This document shows positions 33,390-43,650 of a stretch of DNA of 61,223 bases, in pieces. Position 1 is the first letter of the stretch. Every line of letters starts with the position of its first letter. Source of the stretch: Rhizaria sp. SCN 62-66 (Eukaryota > Rhizaria, unplaced); assembly GCA_001724265.1 (NCBI GenBank), contig MEDY01000153.1:1-61223 (forward strand). Direction: 5' to 3'. Made by a program: the position numbers and the translations under genes. The notes under the pieces were generated by a model, which saw only the letters and a list, made by a program, of their open reading frames with translations, was not told where the DNA came from and ran no database searches.

Positions 33390-34586
33390 TTAGACGCGCA
33401 TGTTGCGAAGGTTCTCCTCGATAGCGGCCATGTCAGCGCCGGCGGTGGCGACAGGCGCGGCCTTCTGGGGCACGCCGCTGCCGACGCCGAGCCCGGCGGC
33501 CTGCTTGATGAGCGAGGTCGCGTAGTTGAACATGCTGTTGACGGTGCCGTTGCTGCGGGCCGCCGCGGAGGACGGGGACATCGCGGCCAGCGGGCGGGGC
33601 GCCACGGCGGCGGCAGACGCGGTAGCGGAGACGGCGGCGGCGTGCGCGGGGCTGGGGGCGGCGGAAGAGAGCGCGCAGGGGATGGCCGAGTTGTACGCAC
33701 TGGGGCGGGCCGCGGTGTCCTTGCTCTCATCGGCGGCGGCGCTAAGCTCGTCGTCGAAGGCGGAGCGGCTGCCGCGGGACAGCGCGGGGCTGTTGGTGGG
33801 GAGCGCGGCGTCGCCCATGAGCCAGGCGTCGATCTCGTCCTGCACGGCGAAGCCCTGGCCGGCGGGCGCGCAGGGGCCCATGTCCTCGGGCTCGTCCGCG
33901 GCGGCCGCGTCGAGCTCGTCCTCGGACTCGGCGTCGATGTCAATGCCGTCCTCGGCCGCCCAGCGCCGGCGAATCGCGCCGCGCGGGGGGATGATCTTGG
34001 TCTGGTTGAAGATGGAGAAGTTCAGGCGCTTCTTCTCGGAGGAGCGAGGGACATTCTTGGCCGTGGAGAGGATCGAAACTGGGGTGCCGTCGCCGTTGCG
34101 GCGGGGCTTGGTCTTGAGAGGGGACAGGAGCGTAGGGGAAACGCCGCAGTTGCGGCGCGCCTCGGGGTTGTTCTCGTCCTTAGGTGGAGACGGGGGCAGC
34201 TCGACCTCAAGCAGGGAGAAGTTTGAGCCCTGGGAGCGACGCTCGTAATTGAACTGCTTGCGGTGCCACTCCTGCAGACGCTCAATGAGCTGCTCGCGGG
34301 TGCCACGGCCGCCAATCTGAAGCTTCATGCAGAGCTTCTGAAGGTCACGGAAGGTCCTGTCAAAATGTATCACAGAAAAAGTCGAGTTATAATGAGTGAA
34401 GACGTGGGGCGTGCGAATCGGAAGGGTCGTCGAGCGAGTGCGGTTTCATGCCGGTTTCATGTCAAGAAGTAGTGCAGAAGTAAAAAGTAAGTTCACTTAC
34501 CACTTGTCATCATCAAGAAGTCCAGGGTTAAAGGTAATGTAGGCGCTGGGGAGGTTAGCCTTAGCATCACAGATCTGGCGAGACAT
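33390..34586 (-). CDS. SAP-like domain protein of unknown function
   Basis: Two exons: 34586-34501 and 34356-33390 (TAA); 350 aa. This is the only intron here with a textbook GTAAGT donor. Residues about 29-65 (FRDLQKLCMKLQIGGRGTRE, then LIERLQEWHR) fit a SAP-type helix-turn-helix, which usually binds DNA or RNA. Next come short conserved-looking blocks: SNFSLLEVELPPSPP, RRNCGVSPTLLSPLKTKPRR, EKKRLNFSIFNQTKIIPPRG. Ser-Pro sites and basic clusters suggest a phosphoregulated nuclear protein; this is inference. The C-terminal half is Ala/Ser-rich with a final AIEENLRNMRV. I do not recognise the family. It shares a divergent promoter with the coiled-coil gene. Confidence 0.75.
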
Positions 34587-35044
34587 CCTGTGCGGACACG
34601 AAACGCTGCGGTAGGTGGGGGAATACGGCAAGTCGGATATTTCGCGTGAGATGCAAAGCCGTTGAGATATAATTTTAAGAACAAGTATTTACATGTGTAA
34701 ATCCGTAGGAAATAGTGTTTTCATGCACGCTAAAAGGCAGTAACCAGTTATTTTGCTAATAACAACACGGCCTAGACACCTCTCGGTTTCGCCCACCCCC
34801 CTCGAAGCCGCCAGCAGCTGCGACGAATCTTGGTCTCGGATCAACGGCTCTAATCTGCAGCGACTGTGGGCAGAGCCGTTGGAGATGTGGGCCCAACTTA
34901 AAGCGACGCTGATCTGCGTAACGCCATCATCAAAAAGGTAACCCTTAAAATATAATGTACTTTTAGTTGTTTTCTATTCACACAAATCACTCAGAGTCCG
35001 TCCAAACAAACATCTCCTTACAAACACCTGACCTTCTTAGGCGC
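34587..35044. promoter_or_regulatory. divergent promoter region SAP-like gene / coiled-coil gene
   Basis: It contains GCGACTGTGGGCAGAGCCG at about 34859-34877, related to the GACTGTGGGC half of the other promoter cores. A possible 5' UTR intron of the coiled-coil gene runs from GTAACC at about 34938 to the TTCTTAG at 35040. Confidence 0.45.
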
Positions 35045-38000
35045 ATGGACTCAACCAAGTCCTTGTACCGGCCGACGGACGAAAACCCGCCCCAGTCCCG
35101 TGGGGCCGGGACCGCCCCGCCCACCAAGCACCCCAGAGCACTAAACTCTGCTCAGGCAAACGCTCTGCTGACCCCTGCGCGCCGCCCCTTCGAGCCCGTC
35201 GCTCCCGGATCGGCCGCCGCCAACTCCGCCGTTGCCCCTGCTTCTGCCTCGAAGTTCTTCTCCCCCGCCATCAAGGGTGCTGCAACTGCGCGTCTCGCCG
35301 CTGCCGGCTCCGTTTCAGGCAACTCCGCGGTGAATCCCAGCAGCGCCCCGCGCTCGCGCCGCACTCCCGATGACTTCGGCACGATCTTCACCTCGAAGGG
35401 CGTCGACGACTCCGTCGCGGCCGACTCCATCTTCTCCGTTGAGGAGCTCATGTTCGACTGCGACCCCCTCACTGCGTCCCCGCAGCACCGCGGCTCCAGC
35501 AACAACGCCGCCTCTGGCGCGCATGCCGCTGCCGCTCGCGGCGACAACTCCGTCGTGTCGGCGTCCGCCACGGCGCCTCGCACGCGCGCCGCGCGCTTCA
35601 GCCCCGCCTCGCCTGCAGGCTCCGTCGCCGCGCCGCCGTCTTCGGCCGAGTCGGCGCTCTCCGTACGCGTGGAGCAGCTTGAGCAGCTCACGGACGAGTA
35701 CGAAAAGGCTCTCTCGGAGCAGTCCGCGCACGTCGCGCGCGTCGCTGCAGGCGCCGCTGCGATGGAGACCGAGCACGACCGCGTCTGCGCAGACTACCAG
35801 GCCGTCGTCGCCAAACTCACCGCGCGCGACTCCGCGCTCTCAGCCGCCACCAAGCGCATTGCCGCGCTCAGCACCGAGCTCAGCACCGCCAAGCGCGACC
35901 TCGCTGCGGCGGGCAAGCGCAACAAGGAGCTCACCGCGGCGCTGGCGGAGCGCGACCTGGCCCTCGCCGCGGCCGAGGCTGCGCGCGACGAGGCCGCCGC
36001 AACGGCCGCCGAAGCCGCGACCGCGACGCAGGCCGCCGCCGCCATGACTGAGGAGGCGCGCGCGCACGCGGCCGCGCTGGGCGCCGAGATGGCGCTGTTG
36101 CGCGAGCAGCTGCAGTCTGCCAACAGCCTGCTCGATGAGAACAAGGCCAGCATCCTCTCCGACATGCCGCCCTCGATGCCCTCGGCCTCGAACTCCATCG
36201 CCCCTTCCGGTCGCTCGGCTATGTCGCTCAGCGGCGTCGCGTCCCCCGGCCGCCCCGCCGTGACCTCGCGCCTGAGCACAGGCCCCCGCGCGCGCGTACC
36301 GCTGCACGGTGTCGCCGGCTTCGCGGCCCGCGCCTCCGCCGCCGCGGGCATCGCGGCCCCCGCTGGCACCAGCGCCGAGGACCGCCGCCGCTCGCAGGAG
36401 ACCCAGCTTGGCAAGCCTGCGGCCGGCGGCGCTAAGCGCGGCGCCGCCGCCGCCGCCGCTGCGTCGCGCTCCAACGCGAGCGCGAACTCTAGCCGGCTGA
36501 GCAACGACTCGACTGCGACTGCGCTGTCAAGTGGCGTCGAGGACGAGCTCATGGAGCTGAACCAGCGTCTGCAGGGCGAGAACGACGTGCTGCAGGAGCT
36601 GTCCCGCTCGCTGCAGACGGAGCTGGCCGAGAAGGCCGCAGCGCTCGACGGCCTGCGCGTGGACTTCGACGCCCGCGCCGCCGACGTGGCCGAGCTCACG
36701 ACGCGCCTGCGCGACGCGGGCGCCGAGGCCGAGGCCGCCGAGTCGCGGCTGCGCGCCGCCGACGCGCGCACCGCGGCGGCCGTGGCAGAGCTGCAGGCCG
36801 CGCAGGTGGACCACGGCACGCACGTGCGCGGGCTCTACACCGAGATCCAGGAGCTGCGCGAGGACGTCGTGGCGCGCTCCAGCGAGAAGTCAGCCCTTGA
36901 GGCCGCCGCGTTTGAGGCGCAGGAGGCGCGCATCGCCGCCGAGGAGGCCGCGGATGACGCGAAGCTGCAGCTGAGCGAGGCCGAGGACCGCGCGGACGAG
37001 GCCGCCGCGCAGGCCACGCGCGCCGAGGCCGAGCTGATGCTTCTGCGATGGGTCGAGACGACTGTCAAGGCTCAGGGCCGCGCGCTCTCGGCCTCGCGCG
37101 AGCGCATCGTGGTGCTCGAGCGCGAGGCCGCGTCGGCGCACGCCGAGTACAGCCGCAACCTGGACGCCGTGCGCGACGAGTACAACGCGCAGGCGTACCG
37201 CGACAAGTATTGCGAGCTGGCCGTCGAGAACGCCGTGCTACGCAACGAGCTGGCCAAGAGCCAGCTCATCGCGACCGAGGCCGCAGCGACGCTGCGCGAG
37301 GCCGAGGGCGCCTACGAGCAGCTCTGTGCGCAGGCCGATGCGCTCAGTGGAGAGCGTGCGCGTCTGGCGGAGACGGTCAAGCGCGCCGCGCACGCTCAGA
37401 GCAAGTTTGACACCGTCACGACCTCATTGGCTTCGGCTGAGGAGGACGTCGCGGTGCTGAGCGAGCAGCTCGCGCAGCTGAAGCAGACGCACACGGCGAC
37501 GCTGGCGGCGCTCAAGTGCGAGAGCGCTGCCGACGCCGCGGGCGTGCAGTCCGCGCACACGGCTACGGTCGGCCAGCTCACCACGGAGCGCGACGCCGCG
37601 CTCGCGCGTGAGAGTGAGACCGCAACCGCGCTGACCGTCACCCGCGCCGCCGCCGCCGCGCTCGAGGACGACCTGGCTGCGCGCTCCACCGAGTGCGAAG
37701 AGCTCACCGCAAAGCTCGGCAGCACCGCTGCCGCGCTAGAGTCTGAGACCGCGCGCGGCGTGGAGCTTGCCGCGACGCTGGCCGAGGCCGAGAGTGCGCT
37801 GGCCGGCGCCAAGGAGCACCTGCAGTCTGCTGAGGCGCGCATTGTGGAGCTCAACGCCCACGTCACCGAGCTGTCTTGCGAGTACGAGAATGTGACGCAG
37901 CGCGCGCAGGCGCTCGACGAGTGCGTTGCTACACTTAGCGCTGAGCTCACCGTGAGCCGCGAGGCTGAGGCCGCGACGGCAGCGGCGAAGGACGAGACCG

Positions 38001-39133
38001 CCGCCGCGTTGACCGCGGTAACTGCGGCCAAGATGGCTGGCGACGACGAGTCCGCGCGCAAGGTGAGCGAGCTTGTCCACCGCGTAGCGATGCTCGAGAC
38101 CGAGTCGCAATCGGTCAACGGCGGCGCGCACTTCCTCTCCGCCGAGGCCGAGCGCGCGCGCTCCGAGCTGGAGCGGCTGCAGGAGCAGCTCGACCGTGCC
38201 GAGGCCGAGGCCGAGTCCGCCACTGCGGCGGCGCACGCGGCCGAGAGCGACCGCGATCGCTTCGAGGACGAAGTGCGCACGCTTCGCCGCAGCGTCAAGC
38301 AGCTCAACAACCAGCTGCGGGCTGCGGGCACCGCCGCGGCGTTTGACGCGGACGACATCACGGGCGTCCTCCCGGTCTCCGGCGACGTGGTCAAGCGCGG
38401 TGAGTATGATGCGCTGGCCAAGGAGCTGGTCGCGGTCAAGGCGCAGCGCGACCAGTTCCGCCGTGACGCGCAGCGCCTGGAGCAGGAGCATCGCGAGGCC
38501 GTCGCCGCCACCACGCAGGCCACTGAGCGCGCCGCGTCGCTGCGCGCTGCAGCCAAGGCCGCCGAGGCCGAGCTCGCCGACGCGTACACGATGCGCGAAA
38601 GCGTCGCCCGCCAGGCGCGCGAGGCCGCTGCCGCCGCCGCCGAGTCCGAGGACCGGGCACGCAGCGAGGCCGCCAAGGCGCGCGCCGCCGAGAACAAGGC
38701 CGCCGAGGCGCTTGCCCGCGCTGAAGCCGCCGAGGCCAAGGCCGGCGCGGCGACTGGCGCGGCGGCTGGCGCGGGCTCGGAGGAGACGGAGCAGCTCAAG
38801 GCTGCTGTACGCGAGCTGCGCGCGGCAAGCAAGCGCGCGGGTGTGGAGCTGAAGCTCGCGCAGACGCGCGAGACCGAGGTGACGGCGCGCGCGGAGGAGG
38901 CCGAGAAGGGCGTGAGTCGGCTGACGGAGTACCTGACCACCTACAAGACCGAATGTAGGAAGGCTATCGATGAGCTTAAGAGCAACCTCTGCGGCAAGGA
39001 GTGTGTGTCTGCGAAGCGCAATGTGCGGAAGCTGCGTGCGATGTACGAGGTCGTTGCGCGCAAGACGGGTTTGATTCGGACGCTTGCAGACAAAGAGTTG
39101 AACGAGATTATGGACACCCTTGTGGCGCAGTGA
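35045..39133 (+). CDS. long coiled-coil protein, unknown family
   Basis: Single exon, 1,362 aa, TGA. The start at 35045 (MDSTKSLYRPTDENPP) follows a CTTCTTAG acceptor-like site; the frame also has an ATG at 34967. Residues 1-210 are Pro/Ala/Ser-rich with one ordered-looking piece, RRTPDDFGTIFTSKG and SIFSVEELMFDCD. From about 215 it is dominated by heptad-type Ala/Glu/Leu/Arg sequence (LEQLTDEYEKALSEQS; ELNQRLQGENDVLQELSRSL), broken by a Ser/Ala-rich linker at about 385-500. The C terminus is non-repetitive: LTEYLTTYKTECRKAIDELK, then CGKECVSAKRNVRKLRAMYE and ending LNEIMDTLVAQ. A cytoskeletal, centrosomal or Golgi tether role is plausible. No motor domain is present. Confidence 0.8.
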   Translation: MDSTKSLYRPTDENPPQSRGAGTAPPTKHPRALNSAQANALLTPARRPFEPVAPGSAAANSAVAPASASKFFSPAIKGAATARLAAAGSVSGNSAVNPSSAPRSRRTPDDFGTIFTSKGVDDSVAADSIFSVEELMFDCDPLTASPQHRGSSNNAASGAHAAAARGDNSVVSASATAPRTRAARFSPASPAGSVAAPPSSAESALSVRVEQLEQLTDEYEKALSEQSAHVARVAAGAAAMETEHDRVCADYQAVVAKLTARDSALSAATKRIAALSTELSTAKRDLAAAGKRNKELTAALAERDLALAAAEAARDEAAATAAEAATATQAAAAMTEEARAHAAALGAEMALLREQLQSANSLLDENKASILSDMPPSMPSASNSIAPSGRSAMSLSGVASPGRPAVTSRLSTGPRARVPLHGVAGFAARASAAAGIAAPAGTSAEDRRRSQETQLGKPAAGGAKRGAAAAAAASRSNASANSSRLSNDSTATALSSGVEDELMELNQRLQGENDVLQELSRSLQTELAEKAAALDGLRVDFDARAADVAELTTRLRDAGAEAEAAESRLRAADARTAAAVAELQAAQVDHGTHVRGLYTEIQELREDVVARSSEKSALEAAAFEAQEARIAAEEAADDAKLQLSEAEDRADEAAAQATRAEAELMLLRWVETTVKAQGRALSASRERIVVLEREAASAHAEYSRNLDAVRDEYNAQAYRDKYCELAVENAVLRNELAKSQLIATEAAATLREAEGAYEQLCAQADALSGERARLAETVKRAAHAQSKFDTVTTSLASAEEDVAVLSEQLAQLKQTHTATLAALKCESAADAAGVQSAHTATVGQLTTERDAALARESETATALTVTRAAAAALEDDLAARSTECEELTAKLGSTAAALESETARGVELAATLAEAESALAGAKEHLQSAEARIVELNAHVTELSCEYENVTQRAQALDECVATLSAELTVSREAEAATAAAKDETAAALTAVTAAKMAGDDESARKVSELVHRVAMLETESQSVNGGAHFLSAEAERARSELERLQEQLDRAEAEAESATAAAHAAESDRDRFEDEVRTLRRSVKQLNNQLRAAGTAAAFDADDITGVLPVSGDVVKRGEYDALAKELVAVKAQRDQFRRDAQRLEQEHREAVAATTQATERAASLRAAAKAAEAELADAYTMRESVARQAREAAAAAAESEDRARSEAAKARAAENKAAEALARAEAAEAKAGAATGAAAGAGSEETEQLKAAVRELRAASKRAGVELKLAQTRETEVTARAEEAEKGVSRLTEYLTTYKTECRKAIDELKSNLCGKECVSAKRNVRKLRAMYEVVARKTGLIRTLADKELNEIMDTLVAQ

Positions 39134-39862
39134 ACGAGTGCGCTGTGCAAGCGACTATCGATAGTGATCAAAAGAGAAATGTGTAAGAAAAATGTTAAGT
39201 TGTTTGGTGACGTCACCAGTGGACGGTGACGCGCTTCACACAGAGGTGGTGTTGCTGTTTTGTCGATCTGCGGGCCAAATGTGTTACGTAACCAATGAAC
39301 GTGCACCGACTGAGAGCATTGTTTAAATTCGTCAACAAGTGACGAGAATACACCTTTATAAATGAAACAACGACAAACGTGGTACATTATATTGAGAATA
39401 GAAACGATAACGTTGTATTACCACGAGAACAAGTCCAGTGTGGAAACGCCGCGCATTGAGCAGCGGTCGGAAATCTATGTAGAAATTTGGCTGAAAAGGA
39501 TTAGGTATCGAGAGACCAACTTGAATCAAGAATAAAAAGAATAGTCGTAGAATAGTAATAGCTTCTACGGTATGTTTGATCGAAACGCAGCATAAACGCT
39601 GCGCGGACTCACGTAGATAATAATAGTGCGATCTATGCAGCATGCATGAAGAGCATGCTAAGACACATCATGACCTCATCTACATCTATATATAACTCAG
39701 CTTGTTAAAGATACCAAATTCTAAATAGTTATGGAACTCAAAATACAAATGTGAAGATTGTACAACTTCCAAAATCAAATGAAACACGAACAAGTGTGAT
39801 CACGTCTTAGTCACAAACAAAACAACGTTGATTACTGTCGAGAACGCAGTGAGATGTCGCTC
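39134..39862. other. convergent 3' region between the coiled-coil gene and the disordered-protein gene
   Basis: AT-rich with no coding bias; expected to hold both 3' UTRs. Nothing else seen. Confidence 0.55.
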
Positions 39863-42472
39863 TCAGTCTGTATGGCGGGTGATCTTACTGCGGTACCCGC
39901 CGGGACTGTAAATGCCCTGCACGCTCGCGTCGCGCGCGGACAGCGAGCCGCGCTCACTGCCACTGCCCGCGGCGCTGCCGCTGCCGCGGTTGTCTCGTTC
40001 GCTCACGCCGCCCGCGCTGCTGCCAGGGCCGGTGCTGCCCCCGCCGTAGACCGCCGCGCTGCCCGAGGCCGCGAGCAGACGCGAGAGCCCATGCGGCTGC
40101 GCCTGGGGGTGCAGGTGCGAGTGCGCGTACGGGTGGGACGGCGAGTGCAGCAGGAACGCGGGGGGCGGAGGAGGCACGAAGCCCGGGGGGGCTGCGAAGC
40201 CGGCGTACGGGTGCGGCGGCTGCGGCTGCTGCTGCATCCCCGCGTAGCCATAGAGGCCAAACCCGTGCTGTTGCTGCTGCAGCAAGCCCGCGTACCCAGG
40301 CTGTCCCAACGCCCCGTAGCCGCCGCCAGGAAACCCCAGTTGCTGCGGCGGGCCGTATCCCGGGTAGGCTCTCGCATGCGCGTGCGCGTGTGACGGTGAC
40401 ATTGGCGCCGCGGCGGGGGCGCCGGAGAAGCCCGAGGCCGCGGCGGCCGCGGCGGCCAGCGCGGCGGCAAGCGCAGCGGCGGAGCCGGGCGGTGGAGGCA
40501 ACATGCCCGCGGCAGATGCCGGCGCGGCGCCGGTGGCGGTGGACTGTGAAGACAAGGCCGGCGACGACGACGACGACGCATGACCTGAACCAGCGTGGCC
40601 GCGACCGGAGCTGTGACCCTGAGCGTCACCGTGATTGTGAGCGTGCTCCTTGAAAGGCGTCTGAAATGGGGCCTCTGTTGCAGTCGTCGCGTCCGTGGCT
40701 GCGGCCGCGGGATTCGTCTCGTGGTCCTCGGCCAGCGTGGGCAGCACCTCCGGCAGTGCGCCGCTGAGCAGCTGCGACCGTGACAGCAGCGACTCACGTT
40801 CCAGCTCCTGGTCCTGCGTGCTCTCGGCCTGACCGGTGGCCAGCGGTTTCTGGCTCAACGACTGAGGCGACAGTCGTCCCTGCGCGCCCACAACGCTCCC
40901 GCTGGCAGCCAATGTGGCGGTGTCGGCGTCGACATCGCTCTCGCTCGCGCTCGCGCTGCCCAGCCCGCCGCCGCTGGCCCGGGACCGGCCCCTGCCGCGT
41001 CCGGCGCTCACGGGCGCACTCGCAGTCATATTGACACCGCTGACGCCGCCGTTGCTGTTGTTGTTGGCGCTGTTAGCGGTGGCGAGCGCGGCCCCGCGCG
41101 GCAGCGACGGTGACCGCGACAGAGAGCGCGAAAGCGACGGCTGTGGCGAACGGCCGCCGCCCGACGCCGCCGCTGCGGCCGCGGCCGCCGCGCGCGCCTG
41201 TTGCTTCTCCTCGAGCGAGGCCTGGCGCTGCGCGCGGATGGCGCTATCGAGCGCAATCCGCTGCAGCCGCGGGTCGTCGCCGCAGCCCGCGCCGGGCGAT
41301 GACAGCGACTGCCCAAACGCCAGCCCACCGCCGCTGCCAGAGCTCGCGCTCGCGCTCGCGCTCCCGGCGGCATTGGAGTAGGGGTAGGGCATGAGGGACG
41401 CGGGGGCGGGGGAAGGACTAGCGGCGCGGAATGACGGCGAGCCGGGCGCGGGCGCGGGCGCGGGCGCGGCTGCCGTGGGCGACGGTGACTGCAGCTGCGA
41501 CTGTTGGGACTGCGACCGCGAAAGTGACGGCGACAGAGACTTGAACGGGGTCTGCGGGGACTGCGACAGGGGCAGGGGCGCTCTAATCGCGATTTCAGGC
41601 GACGTGGCTGCGGCCGAAGGTCCCCCAGCACCGACATCTGCAGCCGTCGCAGTTTTAGGCTTGTCAGTGGCGCTGACACTGACATTGACGCTAGCACTGG
41701 CATTCGCAGCGTTCATGTTTGCAGTCGGACTCGAGCTCGCAGTGGAGTCAGCTCTGGCGCCGACCTCAGCGCTCTCTGAGTCAGGCTCAGCACTCTCCCT
41801 TCCTTCAGCAATCGCGCTGACGAGACTCGCTCGCGCACTCGCGTTCAAGTGAACGCTTGCCTGAGAGCTCGCGCTCGCGAGGGCGCGGGCGCGCGCGGCG
41901 GCCTCGGCCTCGGCCTCTGCCTCGGTCTCCGCCTCCGCCTCGGGGATCGGGGTGGGGATGTCCACGCCGACGCCGCCCATCAGGCTGCTGGAGACGCCCA
42001 CGGACTGCATCGGTGGCAACGCACCAAACGACGACGCGGAGCCGGCACCGGAGAAGTTGGGCGAGCTGGAGTTGAACGCGGGCGGGGCGGGGTTGTCGTT
42101 GCCAGCGATGATATTCCCGCCTAACGCGTTGCTTGGATTGTTGGCAGTGTTAGCGGCGGTGCGTGCGACCTGGCGCCGGAACGGTTTCACCTCGGGCTGC
42201 CGCATCGAAGGCGACATCGAGGAGCCCCTGATAGGAGCGCGTGCGGACGAAGCCGCCGAAGAACCAGGGGTGCCGATGCCGCCACCCGAGTTATAGCTGT
42301 TTGGACTTGCGAAGCTGCCGGGTGCGTTTGATCCAGTGCCAGACTTTGCCCTCGTCAGTCCGGGAGAAGTGGGCGTACCCGTCATCGCGGCACCGGCTGT
42401 AGAAAGCGAGGAGCGTGCGTGTGGGACTGGGGAGCGACCGCCGCGGAAGTTGGGAGTGCCCGTGGAGGCCAT
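39863..42472 (-). CDS. large disordered Ser/Ala/Pro/Gln-rich protein, unknown
   Basis: Single exon, 869 aa, TGA. No folded domain recognised. The N terminus (MASTGTPNFRGGRSPVPHAR) and many Ser-Pro/Thr-Pro sites suggest phosphorylation by proline-directed kinases. A short basic block, MRQPEVKPFRRQVARTA, is near residue 90. The middle is Ser/Ala/Pro-rich. The C-terminal third is prion-like: Tyr/Gly/Pro/Gln with YGPPQQLGFPGGGYG and LLQQQQHGFGLYGYAGMQQQ, and His-rich patches. The frame is long, uninterrupted and GC-rich like the neighbours, so it is very likely a gene. A role in RNP granules or transcription is a guess. The start at 42472 follows a possible acceptor (GTCTGCAG). Confidence 0.7.
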   Translation of the reverse strand: MASTGTPNFRGGRSPVPHARSSLSTAGAAMTGTPTSPGLTRAKSGTGSNAPGSFASPNSYNSGGGIGTPGSSAASSARAPIRGSSMSPSMRQPEVKPFRRQVARTAANTANNPSNALGGNIIAGNDNPAPPAFNSSSPNFSGAGSASSFGALPPMQSVGVSSSLMGGVGVDIPTPIPEAEAETEAEAEAEAAARARALASASSQASVHLNASARASLVSAIAEGRESAEPDSESAEVGARADSTASSSPTANMNAANASASVNVSVSATDKPKTATAADVGAGGPSAAATSPEIAIRAPLPLSQSPQTPFKSLSPSLSRSQSQQSQLQSPSPTAAAPAPAPAPGSPSFRAASPSPAPASLMPYPYSNAAGSASASASSGSGGGLAFGQSLSSPGAGCGDDPRLQRIALDSAIRAQRQASLEEKQQARAAAAAAAAASGGGRSPQPSLSRSLSRSPSLPRGAALATANSANNNSNGGVSGVNMTASAPVSAGRGRGRSRASGGGLGSASASESDVDADTATLAASGSVVGAQGRLSPQSLSQKPLATGQAESTQDQELERESLLSRSQLLSGALPEVLPTLAEDHETNPAAAATDATTATEAPFQTPFKEHAHNHGDAQGHSSGRGHAGSGHASSSSSPALSSQSTATGAAPASAAGMLPPPPGSAAALAAALAAAAAAASGFSGAPAAAPMSPSHAHAHARAYPGYGPPQQLGFPGGGYGALGQPGYAGLLQQQQHGFGLYGYAGMQQQPQPPHPYAGFAAPPGFVPPPPPAFLLHSPSHPYAHSHLHPQAQPHGLSRLLAASGSAAVYGGGSTGPGSSAGGVSERDNRGSGSAAGSGSERGSLSARDASVQGIYSPGGYRSKITRHTD

Positions 42473-42981
42473 GGGCAGTCTGCAGACGTTTCACACCCAG
42501 TGAAAGGGGGACTCGAGATAGTGCTTTATATACGCAAAGTTTGAAATGCTAAAAAGAAAAAAGAAAATGCATAAAATATGTTAGCCTGGACATGCACAAT
42601 GCAATTCAAATGACGATGAGGAAGTGTCCAGGGACTCCTGTTGGCCTCCTCTCTTTGATCGAGTTGATGCTCCTGTAGTGACTGTGACCGTGGGCAGATC
42701 CTAACGCGCCCACGGTCACCGAGCCGCTGCAACCACTGGCCAGCCAGCGACGTTCGAGGGGTGTGTCGGCTGCTGCAAACGCGTTTCCTGTGGACTTGCC
42801 TTTCACCCTATGCGTATTCTATCGACTGCTTTATTTTGATCTCGGTGTCTAGTTTCAGTTTTTCTTTTTGTGTGTGCACTGGACGTGATTATCCCGACTT
42901 GCTACCATATTTCGTTGGAGTGTTTACGTGACCTGTTGCTCATCTGCCCGATTGCCTAATTGCCTTTTTTCCCTGAGTAGG
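42473..42981. promoter_or_regulatory. divergent promoter region with GTGACCGTGGGC palindrome
   Basis: Between the disordered-protein gene (-) and the RNASEK-like gene (+). Around 42684-42742 it holds a perfect 12-bp inverted repeat of the shared motif and CCACTGGCCA at 42733, which also occurs upstream of RPL19. The rest is T-rich. Confidence 0.6.
42684..42719. promoter_or_regulatory. perfect 12-bp inverted repeat of the shared promoter motif
   Basis: GTGACCGTGGGC at 42684-42695 is exactly inverted as GCCCACGGTCAC at 42708-42719, with a 12-base spacer. The arms match the motif at 497. Placement between two divergent gene starts fits a dimer-binding or bidirectional element; function is inferred. 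Confidence 0.6.
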
Positions 42982-43650
42982 ATGTGCTCGTTTACCTGCT
43001 GCGGCACGTGCTGCGGAAGTACGTCTCTTAACCATTCCGTTGGTTTCTCTTATTGCACTTCATCCCTCTGTCTATGCCTTGAACTACTTAGTCTTCTCCT
43101 CGCCACCACCTCGTCATGCTTCGCTCTTTCGTCCCTCGCTCCCGTCCCCTGACCGCTCCTTGCTATTCCCTTTGCCTGCCTCCACACTGCTCTCCATACT
43201 CCCCCACGCAGGTTTCTCCATGTTCGGACTCATCTTCCTGGTACGTTCCTCGCGTAACCCTCCGCTCCCGCCCCTCCCTGTTCCCAAACTGCGACAAACT
43301 CCGCATCTGTGAACCGCCCTCCACGCCCATCCTGTCATTCACAACCAATCCCTCTCACTCTCACGCTCACTCATTCTTCTGTATCACTATCCTCTCCTTC
43401 TGCTACCACTCCTCGCGCTCTTGTTTCCGTCCAGCTTTGCATCGGTGGCATCATCGACAGCGGCTCCCACTCGATCAACATCGCCGAGTCGTCCCGTGCC
43501 GACGCCGCCAACAACGCCTACGTCGGCGCCGCCATCTACGCCGCCTTTGTCGGCGCCTCGATTATCATGTACTTCTTCGGCCGCTGGCGCTCCCGCACCC
43601 TCGCTGCCGCCAACGCCTCCGCGCAGCCCCTGCTCGAGAACCGCTACTAA
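42982..43650 (+). CDS. RNASEK: RNASEK-like small membrane protein (V-ATPase f subunit family)
   Basis: Three exons: 42982-43018, 43212-43240, 43435-43650 (TAA); 93 aa. Both donors are GTACGT and exon 2 is only 29 nt, yet the frame joins exactly. The protein starts MCSFTCCGTCCGSFSMFG, has a hydrophobic helix FGLIFLLCIGGII, a loop with SHSINIAESS, a second helix (YVGAAIYAAFVGASIIMYFF), then basic GRWRSR. Length, the CCG start, the His-Ser in the loop and the two-helix layout match ribonuclease kappa, now known as the V-ATPase Vo f subunit. Similarity is patterned rather than close, so another two-helix membrane protein is possible. A TAG one base before the ATG may be a 5' UTR acceptor. Confidence 0.6.
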
